Assembly (NCBI GenBank): GCA_934746015.1
Contig: CAKVEW010000072.1
Coordinates: 1-5,151 of the forward strand
Reading direction: 5' to 3'
Length of the DNA stretch: 5,151 nt
DNA from: an uncultured Clostridium sp.
Lineage (GTDB): Bacteria; Bacillota; Clostridia; Clostridiales; Clostridiaceae
The translations under genes were made by a program, and so were the position numbers. The notes beneath the pieces were generated by a model that saw only the letters and a program-made list of their open reading frames with translations, did no database searches and was not told the origin of the DNA. Of the stretch, positions 1 to 5,081 are shown one piece after another (positions within the stretch are counted from its first letter, which is position 1; the number at the start of each line of letters is the position of its first letter).

Positions 1-72
1 GGTTGATAGGTCAGAGGTGTAAGTGTGGTAACATATTTAGCTGACTGATACTAATAGGTCGAGGGCTTGACC
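1..72 (+). rRNA. 23S ribosomal RNA, 3' end (partial)
   Basis: This is the last ~72 nt of a large-subunit rRNA; the rest lies left of the window. It matches the conserved 3' terminus of bacterial 23S rRNA: the GGTTGATAGG opening, the ACTAATAGGTCGAG block and the closing CTTGACC. CTTGACC is the strand that pairs with the 23S 5' end in the terminal helix, so the mature end is placed at about 72, give or take 2 nt. The 5S gene follows after a 48-nt spacer, the normal bacterial order. Confidence 0.93.
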
Positions 73-100
73 AATAAAAAGTTATTAATTCATGTGCAAT

Positions 101-120
101 TTTCAGAGAACACTCTGAAA
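101..120 (+). other. 23S-5S spacer hairpin next to the 5S 5' end
   Basis: A perfect 8-bp inverted repeat (TTTCAGAG at 101-108, CTCTGAAA at 113-120) encloses a 4-nt AACA loop and ends exactly where the 5S begins. It has no T-run after it, so it is not a terminator. By position it is probably a processing element of the rRNA precursor, stacking on the 5S terminal helix where 5S-maturing RNases act. That role is inferred. The remainder of the spacer (73-100) is plain A/T-rich DNA. Confidence 0.55.
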
Positions 121-237
121 TCTGGTGATGATGGCGTAGAGGAAACACTCCTTTCCATTCCGAACAGGAAAGTTAAGCTCTACAGCGCCGATGGTACTGC
201 ACGGGAGACTGTGTGGGAGAGTAGGACGTTGCCAGGT
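121..237 (+). rRNA. 5S ribosomal RNA
   Basis: This is a complete 5S rRNA of about 117 nt, the usual length for Gram-positive bacteria. The ends TCTGGTGA and GCCAGGT form the terminal helix. The conserved internal blocks are visible: GATGGCGTAGAGG, CATTCCGAACAGG (loop B/C region), AAGTTAAGCTC and GCCGATGGTACTGC, then the GGGAGAGTAGGACG stretch. It lies 48 nt after 23S and 11 nt before tRNA-Ala, so all three should come from one precursor transcript. The ends could be off by 1-2 nt. Confidence 0.95.
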
Positions 238-248
238 TATTTTTATTT

Positions 249-324
249 GGGGGTATAGCTCAGTTGGGAGAGCACTTGCCTTGCACGCAAGGGGTCAAGG
301 GTTCGAATCCCTTTACCTCCACCA
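249..324 (+). tRNA. tRNA-Ala (anticodon UGC)
   Basis: This is a complete 76-nt tRNA with an encoded CCA (322-324). The acceptor stem pairs GGGGGTA (249-255) with TACCTCC (314-320), with one G-U pair at the third position, which is not the alanine identity pair G3-U70 position by default but fits a tRNA-Ala acceptor. The anticodon stem is CTTGC/GCAAG around the loop CTTGCAC, giving anticodon TGC at 282-284, which reads GCN alanine codons. The T arm carries GGTTCGAATCC, and the discriminator is A321. It sits directly behind 5S, so it is the last product of this rRNA operon. Confidence 0.97.
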
Positions 325-354
325 AGAAGTCATGGAAACATGACTTCTTTTTTT
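324..354 (+). terminator. Intrinsic terminator of the rRNA-tRNA operon
   Basis: A perfect 11-bp stem, AAGAAGTCATG (324-334) with CATGACTTCTT (339-349), encloses a GAAA tetraloop (335-338) and runs into a T-tract reaching 354. It is a textbook Rho-independent terminator. The 5' arm starts at the final A of the tRNA CCA, so there is essentially no 3' trailer between the mature tRNA end and the terminator stem. Confidence 0.95.
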
Positions 355-387
355 GTATAAATTTGAATATGAAAGTAATACAGAGAA

Positions 388-416
388 TTGATAATAAAAA
401 TATATAATGTTATTAT
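388..416 (+). promoter_or_regulatory. Predicted sigma-A promoter of the HD-niaR operon
   Basis: TTGATA (388-393) and TATTAT (411-416) are separated by 17 nt; each hexamer differs from consensus by one base. Transcription would start near 423, giving a leader of about 36 nt before the ATG at 459. It is the best promoter between the rRNA terminator and the first operon gene. A TATAAT at 403-408 has no good -35 element at the right distance. The region is very A/T-rich, so chance matches are possible. Confidence 0.55.
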
Positions 417-430
417 TTTTATATATAACA
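408..430 (+). promoter_or_regulatory. Inverted repeat over the promoter start region, possible operator
   Basis: TGTTAT (408-413) and ATAACA (425-430) form a 6-bp inverted repeat with an 11-nt gap. It overlaps the predicted -10 box and transcription start of the niaR-containing operon. This is where a repressor site would be expected, and NiaR-type repressors often regulate themselves. I cannot confirm a match to a known NiaR motif, and short A/T palindromes are common in DNA of this composition. The operator role is a guess. Confidence 0.22.
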
Positions 431-458
431 ATTAGTGTTGACTAGAAAGGTGATTTTT

Positions 459-968
459 ATGGCTTTCTATAGAATAAAACAATTTATTTGGGGATTTAGT
501 TCATTATTTAAGGAAATAAATAATTCATATGTTACTAAGTTTTTGAATGAAAAAGAAATAAAAATATTTAATAATCTAAAGCAGAATGATAAACATCATT
601 GTATAAGAGTTTGTAGAGATTCAATAAAAATGAGAAATGATTTAAATATAGATGTAGATATGTATAAATTGGGAAGAGCAGCTTTACTACATGACGTAGG
701 AAAAGGAGTAAAGCATTTATCTTTAATAGAGAAATCTACAGTAGTACTATTAGATAAGTTTACTAAGGGTAAAATAAGAAAGTATGATAATATAAAGCAA
801 ATAAATATTTATTATAATCATCCCAAAATAGGATTAGATATTCTAATGGAGAATGGTTTTGAAAATGATAAAGAGTTATTAGAGGTTGTTAGATATCATC
901 ATAGTCGTAAGGGCATTAATGAAAATAAAATGCTAAATATAATTAAAATTTGTGATGATAGAAACTAA
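459..968 (+). CDS. HD-domain protein (predicted metal-dependent phosphohydrolase)
   Basis: This 169-residue soluble protein has the ordered motifs of the HD superfamily: H46-H47 (KHHCIRVC), the H78-D79 pair in LLHDVGKG, H121 (YNHPKIG), H147-H148 (YHHSR) and D166 (ICDD) at the very end. In HD enzymes these residues hold one or two divalent metals and hydrolyse phosphoester or phosphoanhydride bonds, often of nucleotides. The substrate here cannot be read from the sequence. There is no signal peptide or membrane segment. The ATG at 459 is preferred over an in-frame GTG at 435 because AGAAAGGTG (444-452) lies just before it. niaR follows after 16 nt, so the two are probably co-transcribed. A nucleotide-related role alongside NAD control is possible but unproven. 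Confidence 0.85.
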   Translation: MAFYRIKQFIWGFSSLFKEINNSYVTKFLNEKEIKIFNNLKQNDKHHCIRVCRDSIKMRNDLNIDVDMYKLGRAALLHDVGKGVKHLSLIEKSTVVLLDKFTKGKIRKYDNIKQINIYYNHPKIGLDILMENGFENDKELLEVVRYHHSRKGINENKMLNIIKICDDRN

Positions 969-984
969 GCTTTGGAGGTGAGTT

Positions 985-1491
985 ATGGGTTCTAAGAATA
1001 GAAGAGAAGATATTATAAATTTATTAATTAAAAATAGTGGAGCTATAAAAGGCACAGAATTGGCTTCTCTATTTGGTGTCACAAGGCAGATAATAGTTAA
1101 GGATATTGCTATCTTAAGAGCGGAAGGTAATAATATAATGGCTACTCCTGATGGATATATATACAATAAGGATATTAATAAAGCAAAATCAATAATAGCT
1201 GTAAATCATGATAGCAGTAAAACTATAGAGGAGCTAGAAATAGTAGTTAAATATGGGGGTATAATAGAAGATGTAATTATTGAGCACCCTATTTATGGTG
1301 AAATAAGAGGAAATTTAATGATTAAAAATTTAAATGATTTGTATAAATTTGAGAATAAATTTAAAAATGAAAATGTTAAGCCCTTATCAAATCTAACTGA
1401 TGGAATTCATTTACACACAATAGCAGCGGATAGTCAGGAAGATATAGAGCTAATAATTAGGGAATTAAAAGAAAAAGGATTTTTATTATAG
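985..1491 (+). CDS. niaR: NiaR, niacin-responsive transcriptional repressor (HTH + 3H domain)
   Basis: This 168-residue regulator has an N-terminal winged helix-turn-helix of the HTH_11 type (about residues 6-60; GTELASLFGVTRQIIVKDIA is the recognition region) and a C-terminal 3H domain (about 70-168). The 3H signature is intact: H75, H101 and the H142-x-H144 pair in DGIHLH, with E83 eight residues after H75. In the solved 3H-family protein from Thermotoga, as I recall it, the corresponding His, Glu and His-x-His bind a metal. NiaR represses NAD-salvage and niacin-uptake genes when nicotinic acid is present. The start is supported by TTGGAGGTG at 972-980. Length is normal for the family. It sits between the HD gene and a flavoprotein gene, not beside nadABC or a niacin transporter, so its local targets are unclear; self-regulation is plausible. 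Confidence 0.92.
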   Translation: MGSKNRREDIINLLIKNSGAIKGTELASLFGVTRQIIVKDIAILRAEGNNIMATPDGYIYNKDINKAKSIIAVNHDSSKTIEELEIVVKYGGIIEDVIIEHPIYGEIRGNLMIKNLNDLYKFENKFKNENVKPLSNLTDGIHLHTIAADSQEDIELIIRELKEKGFLL

Positions 1492-1509
1492 TTATGGGAG
1501 GAATAATAT

Positions 1510-2922
1510 ATGGATTATGATATTCTCATATTAGGAGGCGGAATTATAGGATGTGCTGTTGCATATGAGTTATCTAAGTATAACTTTAATATAGCGTTAA
1601 TAGAAAGAGATTATGATATCGCTGATGATATTTCATTTGTAAATACATCAATTGTGTATGATGGATCTGAGACCTCTGATGATGTAATGGCGAGTCTAGA
1701 GTATATGGGTAACTCAATTATGGATGAGACTTGCAAAAAATTTAAAGTTCCATTTAAGAAAATAGGTGCATTAAGAGTAGTTAATGATGAAAATGGAGTA
1801 AAAAAGCTTGAAGAAATGTATGAAAGAGCTAAGAGAAGAGGGATTAATGGGGTATACTTAATAGATGACAAAGATGCTTATGATATAGAACCAAATATAA
1901 AGCATAATATAAAAAAATGTCTTTATTCAGAAAATATAGGAATAGTAGCACCCTACGATTTAGCTATAGCTTATGCAGAAGTAGCATTTGATAATGGTGT
2001 TATTTTTAGGTTAGAGGAAGAAGTATTAAATATTCAGAATCTATCAAGGGGATTTAGAGTTACTACAAATAAAAATAAGTTTAGTTGTAAGGTAGTTATT
2101 AATACTATTCCACATGAAATATATATTAAAGAAAATGGTAAGGTTGAAGATAAAGAAGCAGAAGAAAAAAGAGCTAATTTTAAGAACATGAGTTATTTAT
2201 TAGTAGATGATAATTATAAAAATAAGCTGAGAAAAATAGTTATAGAAACATTTGATAAAGATACTTTTGTTTTAAGTACGCCAACAACTACAACAGGATC
2301 TTTAATAGGTATAAAGACTACTGAGAAGACTAGTCTAAGCGATAATTTACTTTATGCTAATAATTTATTACAAGATCTAGAACATAATAATATAAATAAT
2401 CTTTTTAGAGAAAGCTATAATAAAGATTCAATGTTAATAGATAAGAGTGAGATTGATAAAGGATATATTAGAGTAACAGGAACTCACTATGGGAAAATAA
2501 CAATAGCTCCTGCTATAGCCAAAATGCTTTGTGATACTATTGCAGATAATTTAAACTGTACTTTGAAGAAAAATTTTGTGGATAAGAGAAGAGAAGTATA
2601 CAAACTTAGGGAATTAGATAAAAAGGAAGCAAATGAAATAATTGCATTAGACAAAAAATATGGAAAAGTAATATGTGTGTGCAATAATATTTCGGAAGGA
2701 GAAATTGTTGATTCAATAAGGAGACCACTAGGGGCTAGAACTGTAGAAGGTGTCAAAAGAAGGACTGGATCAGGCTTTGGAAATTGTCATGGTTCTTACT
2801 GCTTGGAAAAAATAGTGAATATACTTGCTAGAGAATTAGATAAAAATGTTACAGATATAGTAGATGATTCTAAGGATTCTAAGATTATTTCAAGTAGGAT
2901 AAAGGAGTTTGAGGATGTGTAA
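1510..2922 (+). CDS. GlpA-like FAD-dependent oxidoreductase with C-terminal BFD-type [2Fe-2S] domain
   Basis: This 470-residue protein has two domains. Residues 1-350 are a DAO/glycerol-3-phosphate dehydrogenase-like flavin fold, with the dinucleotide motif G9-x-G11-x-x-G14 and acidic E32 closing the second beta strand. Residues about 385-440 are a BFD-like [2Fe-2S] domain with C389-x-C391, then C426-x4-C431, as at the end of GlpA. Relatives are usually called glycerol-3-phosphate or 2-hydroxyacid-type dehydrogenases; the substrate is unknown. Several flavin-domain motifs have drifted: the usual ANSGIVHAG-like segment reads VNTSIVYDG (44-52), and the usual ESPGLTSAPA-like segment reads THYGKITIAPA (325-335). 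All four cluster cysteines remain, so an electron-transfer role may persist. GGGAGG at 1496-1501 fixes the start. It lies 18 nt after niaR and overlaps the next gene by 8 nt. Confidence 0.87.
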   Translation: MDYDILILGGGIIGCAVAYELSKYNFNIALIERDYDIADDISFVNTSIVYDGSETSDDVMASLEYMGNSIMDETCKKFKVPFKKIGALRVVNDENGVKKLEEMYERAKRRGINGVYLIDDKDAYDIEPNIKHNIKKCLYSENIGIVAPYDLAIAYAEVAFDNGVIFRLEEEVLNIQNLSRGFRVTTNKNKFSCKVVINTIPHEIYIKENGKVEDKEAEEKRANFKNMSYLLVDDNYKNKLRKIVIETFDKDTFVLSTPTTTTGSLIGIKTTEKTSLSDNLLYANNLLQDLEHNNINNLFRESYNKDSMLIDKSEIDKGYIRVTGTHYGKITIAPAIAKMLCDTIADNLNCTLKKNFVDKRREVYKLRELDKKEANEIIALDKKYGKVICVCNNISEGEIVDSIRRPLGARTVEGVKRRTGSGFGNCHGSYCLEKIVNILARELDKNVTDIVDDSKDSKIISSRIKEFEDV

Positions 2923-3169
2923 ATTAAATGAGCAAGATGATAATAAAGGTATATTTACATCAATAATCAGAGTTAAAGGCAGTAGTAAATATAAGGTAGT
3001 ACCTGTTAAATCAAGTGAAGAAGTAGATATAAGTATTTGGGTAGAATTATCAAAAGTATTGTCTAGAATATATGTAAGTATTCCAATTAAAGTAGGAAGT
3101 ATAATATGTAAAAATATACTTAATACAGGAATAGATATTATATGCACAAGAGACTTATCTGATGATTAA
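2915..3169 (+). CDS. Small DUF1667-like protein lacking the N-terminal CxxC half
   Basis: This 84-residue protein resembles the C-terminal half of DUF1667 proteins, with RVKGSSKYKVVPVKSS (19-34) and IPIKVGSIICKNILNTG (56-72) followed by IDIICTRD (73-80). Full DUF1667 proteins are about 115-120 residues and begin with paired CxxC motifs that probably hold a metal or Fe-S cluster. Here only isolated cysteines (C2, C65, C77) occur and there is no CxxC. The ATG at 2915 is chosen because AAAGGAG (2901-2907) lies 7 nt upstream; it overlaps the flavoprotein stop by 8 nt, which suggests translational coupling. DUF1667 genes normally sit with a GlpA-like gene and a second NAD(P)/FAD oxidoreductase; the second one is absent here. 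The reading frame is open and the ribosome binding site is good, so it is probably expressed, not a dead remnant. Its function is unknown. Confidence 0.75.
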   Translation: MCKLNEQDDNKGIFTSIIRVKGSSKYKVVPVKSSEEVDISIWVELSKVLSRIYVSIPIKVGSIICKNILNTGIDIICTRDLSDD

Positions 3170-3177
3170 ATAATATA

Positions 3178-3206
3178 TTGACATTAATATTTTTTTATAA
3201 TATATT
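3178..3206 (+). promoter_or_regulatory. Predicted sigma-A promoter of the serS T-box leader
   Basis: TTGACA (3178-3183, full consensus) and TATATT (3201-3206, one mismatch) are 17 nt apart, so transcripts should start near 3213, just before the T-box. The -35 box lies only 8 nt after the preceding stop codon. Nearby TATAAT hexamers at 3196 and 3216 are at poor distances from this -35. I see no terminator between the upstream operon and this promoter, so read-through into the leader is likely and would be subject to the T-box. Confidence 0.75.
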
Positions 3207-3225
3207 AAGAATAAATATAATAAAA

Positions 3226-3442
3226 CTGTTGAAAAGGCTAGTAGTATCAATATTTATTTAAAGAGAGTCGATGGATGGTGCAAATCGATATTAATATGAT
3301 ATGAATCCACCTTGGAGGGACTGTGATGAGCAGTACGGTAAAATACCGTTAAAATTTTTTAAGAGAGTAGCATAATAATGCTACTAATTAGGGTGGCAAC
3401 GCGGAATCTTTCGTCCCTTTTAAGGGAGAAAGGTTCTTTTTT
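3226..3442 (+). promoter_or_regulatory. T-box riboswitch, serine-specific (UCC specifier)
   Basis: This is a complete T-box leader controlling serS. Stem I has a base helix AAGG (3234-3237)/CCTT (3310-3313), then TATC (3245-3248)/GATA (3298-3301). Between them is the specifier loop, with AGTA on the 5' side and GAATCCA on the 3' side; the specifier is TCC (Ser) at 3306-3308. The distal part holds the family signature AGAGAGTCGATGGATGGTGC and its partner ATCGA. A hairpin ACGGTA/TACCGT occupies 3335-3349, and stem III is AGTAGCAT (3366-3373)/ATGCTACT (3378-3385). The T-box core AGGGTGGCAACGCGG is at 3390-3404. Its bulge reads UGGC, whose last base should pair with the G discriminator of tRNA-Ser, an independent sign of serine specificity. 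Uncharged tRNA-Ser would stabilise the antiterminator and switch serS on. Confidence 0.95.
3404..3442 (+). terminator. T-box regulated intrinsic terminator
   Basis: GAATCTTTCGTCCC (3404-3417) pairs with GGGAGAAAGGTTC (3424-3436), with one G-U pair and one bulged G, and six Ts follow (3437-3442). The 5' arm overlaps the end of the T-box core, so forming the antiterminator would prevent this hairpin. It is the off state of the riboswitch. With no separate terminator upstream, it may also stop part of the read-through from the niaR operon. Confidence 0.93.
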
Positions 3443-3486
3443 ATTGAAAAAAATTAATAGGTATAAATTATTAGGAGGTATATATA

Positions 3487-4764
3487 ATGTTAGATTTAAA
3501 ATTTGTAAGAGAAAATCCAGAGATAGTGAAAAAAAATATAAAAAATAAGTTTCAAGATAATAAGCTTCCACTAGTAGATGAGGTAATAGAATTAGATAAA
3601 AAGCTTAGGGAAGCCAAACAAGAAGCTGAGACTTTAAGAGCTGGGAGAAATAAATTATCAAAACAAATTGGAGCTTTAATGGCTCAAGGAAAAAGAGAAG
3701 AAGCAGAAGAAATGAAGAAAAAGGTAACTGAAAATTCAGATCGTCTATCTGAGTTGGAAGTTAAGGAAACAGAATTAGCTGAAAGAGTTAAGACAATAAT
3801 GTTAACTCTACCAAATATAATTGATCCAAGTGTTCCAATTGGTAAAGATGATAGTGAAAATGTAGAAGTTGAACGTTTTGGAGAACCAAAGGTTCCAGAT
3901 TTTGAGATTCCATATCATACAGATATAATGGAAAAGTTAAGTGGATTAGATTTAGATAGTGCTAGAAAGGTAGCAGGAAGTGGTTTTTACTATTTAATGG
4001 GTAATGTTGCAAGACTTCACTCAGCAATACTTTCTTATGCTAGAGATTTTATGATAGATCGTGGATTTACTTATTGTATTCCTCCATACATGATTCGTAG
4101 TGAAGTTGTGACAGGTGTTATGAGCTTTGCTGAAATGGATGCTATGATGTATAAAATTGAAGGGGAAGACTTATATTTAATTGGAACAAGTGAACATTCT
4201 ATGATAGGTAGATACATAGATACTATATTACCTGAAGATTCATTACCACAAACCTTAACAAGTTATTCTCCTTGCTTTAGAAAAGAAAAGGGAGCTCATG
4301 GAATAGAAGAAAGAGGAGTATATAGAATCCATCAATTTGAGAAGCAAGAAATGATAGTTGTATGTAAACCAGAAGAAAGTATGGATTGGTACGAAAAATT
4401 ATGGAAAAATACTGTAGATTTATTCCGTTCTTTAGATATACCAGTTAGAACTTTAGAATGTTGCTCAGGAGATTTAGCAGATCTTAAAGTTAAGTCAGTG
4501 GACGTTGAAGCTTGGTCACCAAGACAAAAGAAATATTTCGAAGTAGGAAGTTGTTCAAATTTAGGGGATGCACAAGCTCGTCGTTTAAAGATCCGTGTAA
4601 ATTCTAAGGACGGAAAATATTTTGCACATACATTAAACAATACAGTTGTTGCACCACCAAGAATGTTGATAGCATTTTTAGAAAATAACCTAAACGAAGA
4701 TGGTTCAGTAAATATTCCAACAGCTCTTCAACCATATATGGGAAATATGGATGTTATTAAGTAG
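3487..4764 (+). CDS. serS: Seryl-tRNA synthetase (class II), archaeal/eukaryotic-like active-site signature
   Basis: This 425-residue enzyme charges tRNA-Ser with serine using ATP in the cytoplasm. Residues 1-105 form the N-terminal domain with the long antiparallel coiled coil (about 30-105) that grips the tRNA-Ser variable arm. Motif 1 covers roughly 165-205 (PPYMI at 199-203). The serine-binding TSE is at 234-236. Motif 2 holds F264-R265-K266-E267 and RIHQFEKQE (280-288). E352 lies in FEVGSCSN (351-358), and motif 3 has HTLNNT (381-386) and R392. Length is normal. Several signatures (TSEHS, GAHG, DVEAW, NNT...R) differ from the usual bacterial TAE, GSAG, DLEVW and NGS forms and look more like archaeal/eukaryotic SerRS. 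Catalytic residues appear intact. AGGAGG at 3473-3478 sets the start, and the T-box leader directly upstream confirms the identity. Confidence 0.97.
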   Translation: MLDLKFVRENPEIVKKNIKNKFQDNKLPLVDEVIELDKKLREAKQEAETLRAGRNKLSKQIGALMAQGKREEAEEMKKKVTENSDRLSELEVKETELAERVKTIMLTLPNIIDPSVPIGKDDSENVEVERFGEPKVPDFEIPYHTDIMEKLSGLDLDSARKVAGSGFYYLMGNVARLHSAILSYARDFMIDRGFTYCIPPYMIRSEVVTGVMSFAEMDAMMYKIEGEDLYLIGTSEHSMIGRYIDTILPEDSLPQTLTSYSPCFRKEKGAHGIEERGVYRIHQFEKQEMIVVCKPEESMDWYEKLWKNTVDLFRSLDIPVRTLECCSGDLADLKVKSVDVEAWSPRQKKYFEVGSCSNLGDAQARRLKIRVNSKDGKYFAHTLNNTVVAPPRMLIAFLENNLNEDGSVNIPTALQPYMGNMDVIK

Positions 4765-4788
4765 TTTTAATTTATTTTAAAATTAAAA
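4765..4788 (+). repeat. A/T-only palindrome after the serS stop
   Basis: TTTTAATTT (4765-4773) and AAATTAAAA (4780-4788) form a perfect 9-bp inverted repeat with a 6-nt loop, starting at the base after the serS stop codon. It contains only A-T pairs and is not followed by a T-run, so it is a poor intrinsic terminator. It may protect the mRNA 3' end or may be a chance product of the base composition. From 4789 to 4872 I see only A/T-rich sequence with no gene. Confidence 0.35.
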
Positions 4789-4872
4789 GTCAAAATAAAT
4801 ATTTAAAAGTTAAAAAAGAAATTTAGAGTTTTTTTAGGCTTCAGTAAAATTTATTAATTGTAATAAAAATTA

Positions 4873-4943
4873 AGAGAGATACATATCGTTATATAAGTAT
4901 AATTAAAGTTGCTTATATAATATGCATCTCTCTATTTATTTTG
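4873..4943 (+). terminator. Long hairpin, candidate serS terminator
   Basis: Three paired segments nest into one structure: AGAGAGAT (4873-4880)/ATCTCTCT (4926-4933), CATA (4882-4885)/TATG (4921-4924) and TTATATAAG (4889-4897)/CTTATATAA (4912-4920). Together they give 21 bp with one mismatch, a 3-nt bulge and a 14-nt loop. The tail ATTTATTTTG is T-rich but interrupted. It is the only substantial hairpin between serS and the tRNA-Ser promoter, so it is the likeliest serS terminator. A small structured RNA or a short mobile inverted repeat are alternatives. From 4944 to 5025 nothing is recognisable. Confidence 0.5.
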
Positions 4944-5025
4944 TAGATTTAGAAAAAGTAGTACCAATAAATATTACTTATGATACTAGATATTGTTTGA
5001 ATTTAATTATTAAAATAATAAAAAA

Positions 5026-5063
5026 ATGTTGACATAATATTTTTATGTTGATATAATATTTTT
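5026..5063 (+). repeat. Tandem 19-bp direct repeat overlapping the tRNA-Ser promoter
   Basis: ATGTTGACATAATATTTTT (5026-5044) is followed with no gap by ATGTTGATATAATATTTTT (5045-5063). The two 19-bp units differ only at one base (C5033 versus T5052). The first unit supplies the -35 box of the tRNA-Ser promoter and the second supplies the -10 box. Confidence 0.9.
5029..5057 (+). promoter_or_regulatory. Perfect-consensus sigma-A promoter for tRNA-Ser
   Basis: TTGACA (5029-5034) and TATAAT (5052-5057) match consensus fully and are 17 nt apart. Transcription would begin near 5064, about 18 nt before the tRNA. A strong promoter is expected for a stable RNA gene. Confidence 0.9.
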
Positions 5064-5081
5064 TGTCGCAAGGCGAAATAT

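Noticed and set aside
67..258. Open reading frame of 63 codons on the + strand
   Set aside because: It runs through the 23S end, the spacer and the whole 5S rRNA gene; the sequence is explained by structural RNA.
435..458. Upstream GTG start for the HD-domain protein
   Set aside because: No ribosome binding site precedes it, while AGAAAGGTG is well placed for the ATG at 459.
2909..2914. TTG start for the small DUF1667-like gene
   Set aside because: It lies within 2 nt of the AAAGGAG element, too close to use it; the ATG at 2915 has proper spacing.
1611..3147. Several 80-90-codon reading frames on the - strand
   Set aside because: All are antisense to the flavoprotein and small gene, are rich in Ser/Leu/Ile as expected from reverse-complemented A/T-rich codons, and show no recognisable motifs.
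3240..3440. Repeat-like hairpins that could suggest a CRISPR or mobile element
   Set aside because: They are fully accounted for by the T-box stems, core sequence and terminator; there are no regularly spaced repeats or transposase genes in the window.
4332..4640. Open reading frame of 102 codons on the - strand
   Set aside because: It is antisense to the most conserved part of serS, lacks family features and a convincing ribosome binding site; it is a shadow of serS codon use.
4813..4835. A-run followed by T-run after serS as a terminator
   Set aside because: The possible stem is purely A-T with little stability and no G/C core; the hairpin at 4873 is a better candidate.
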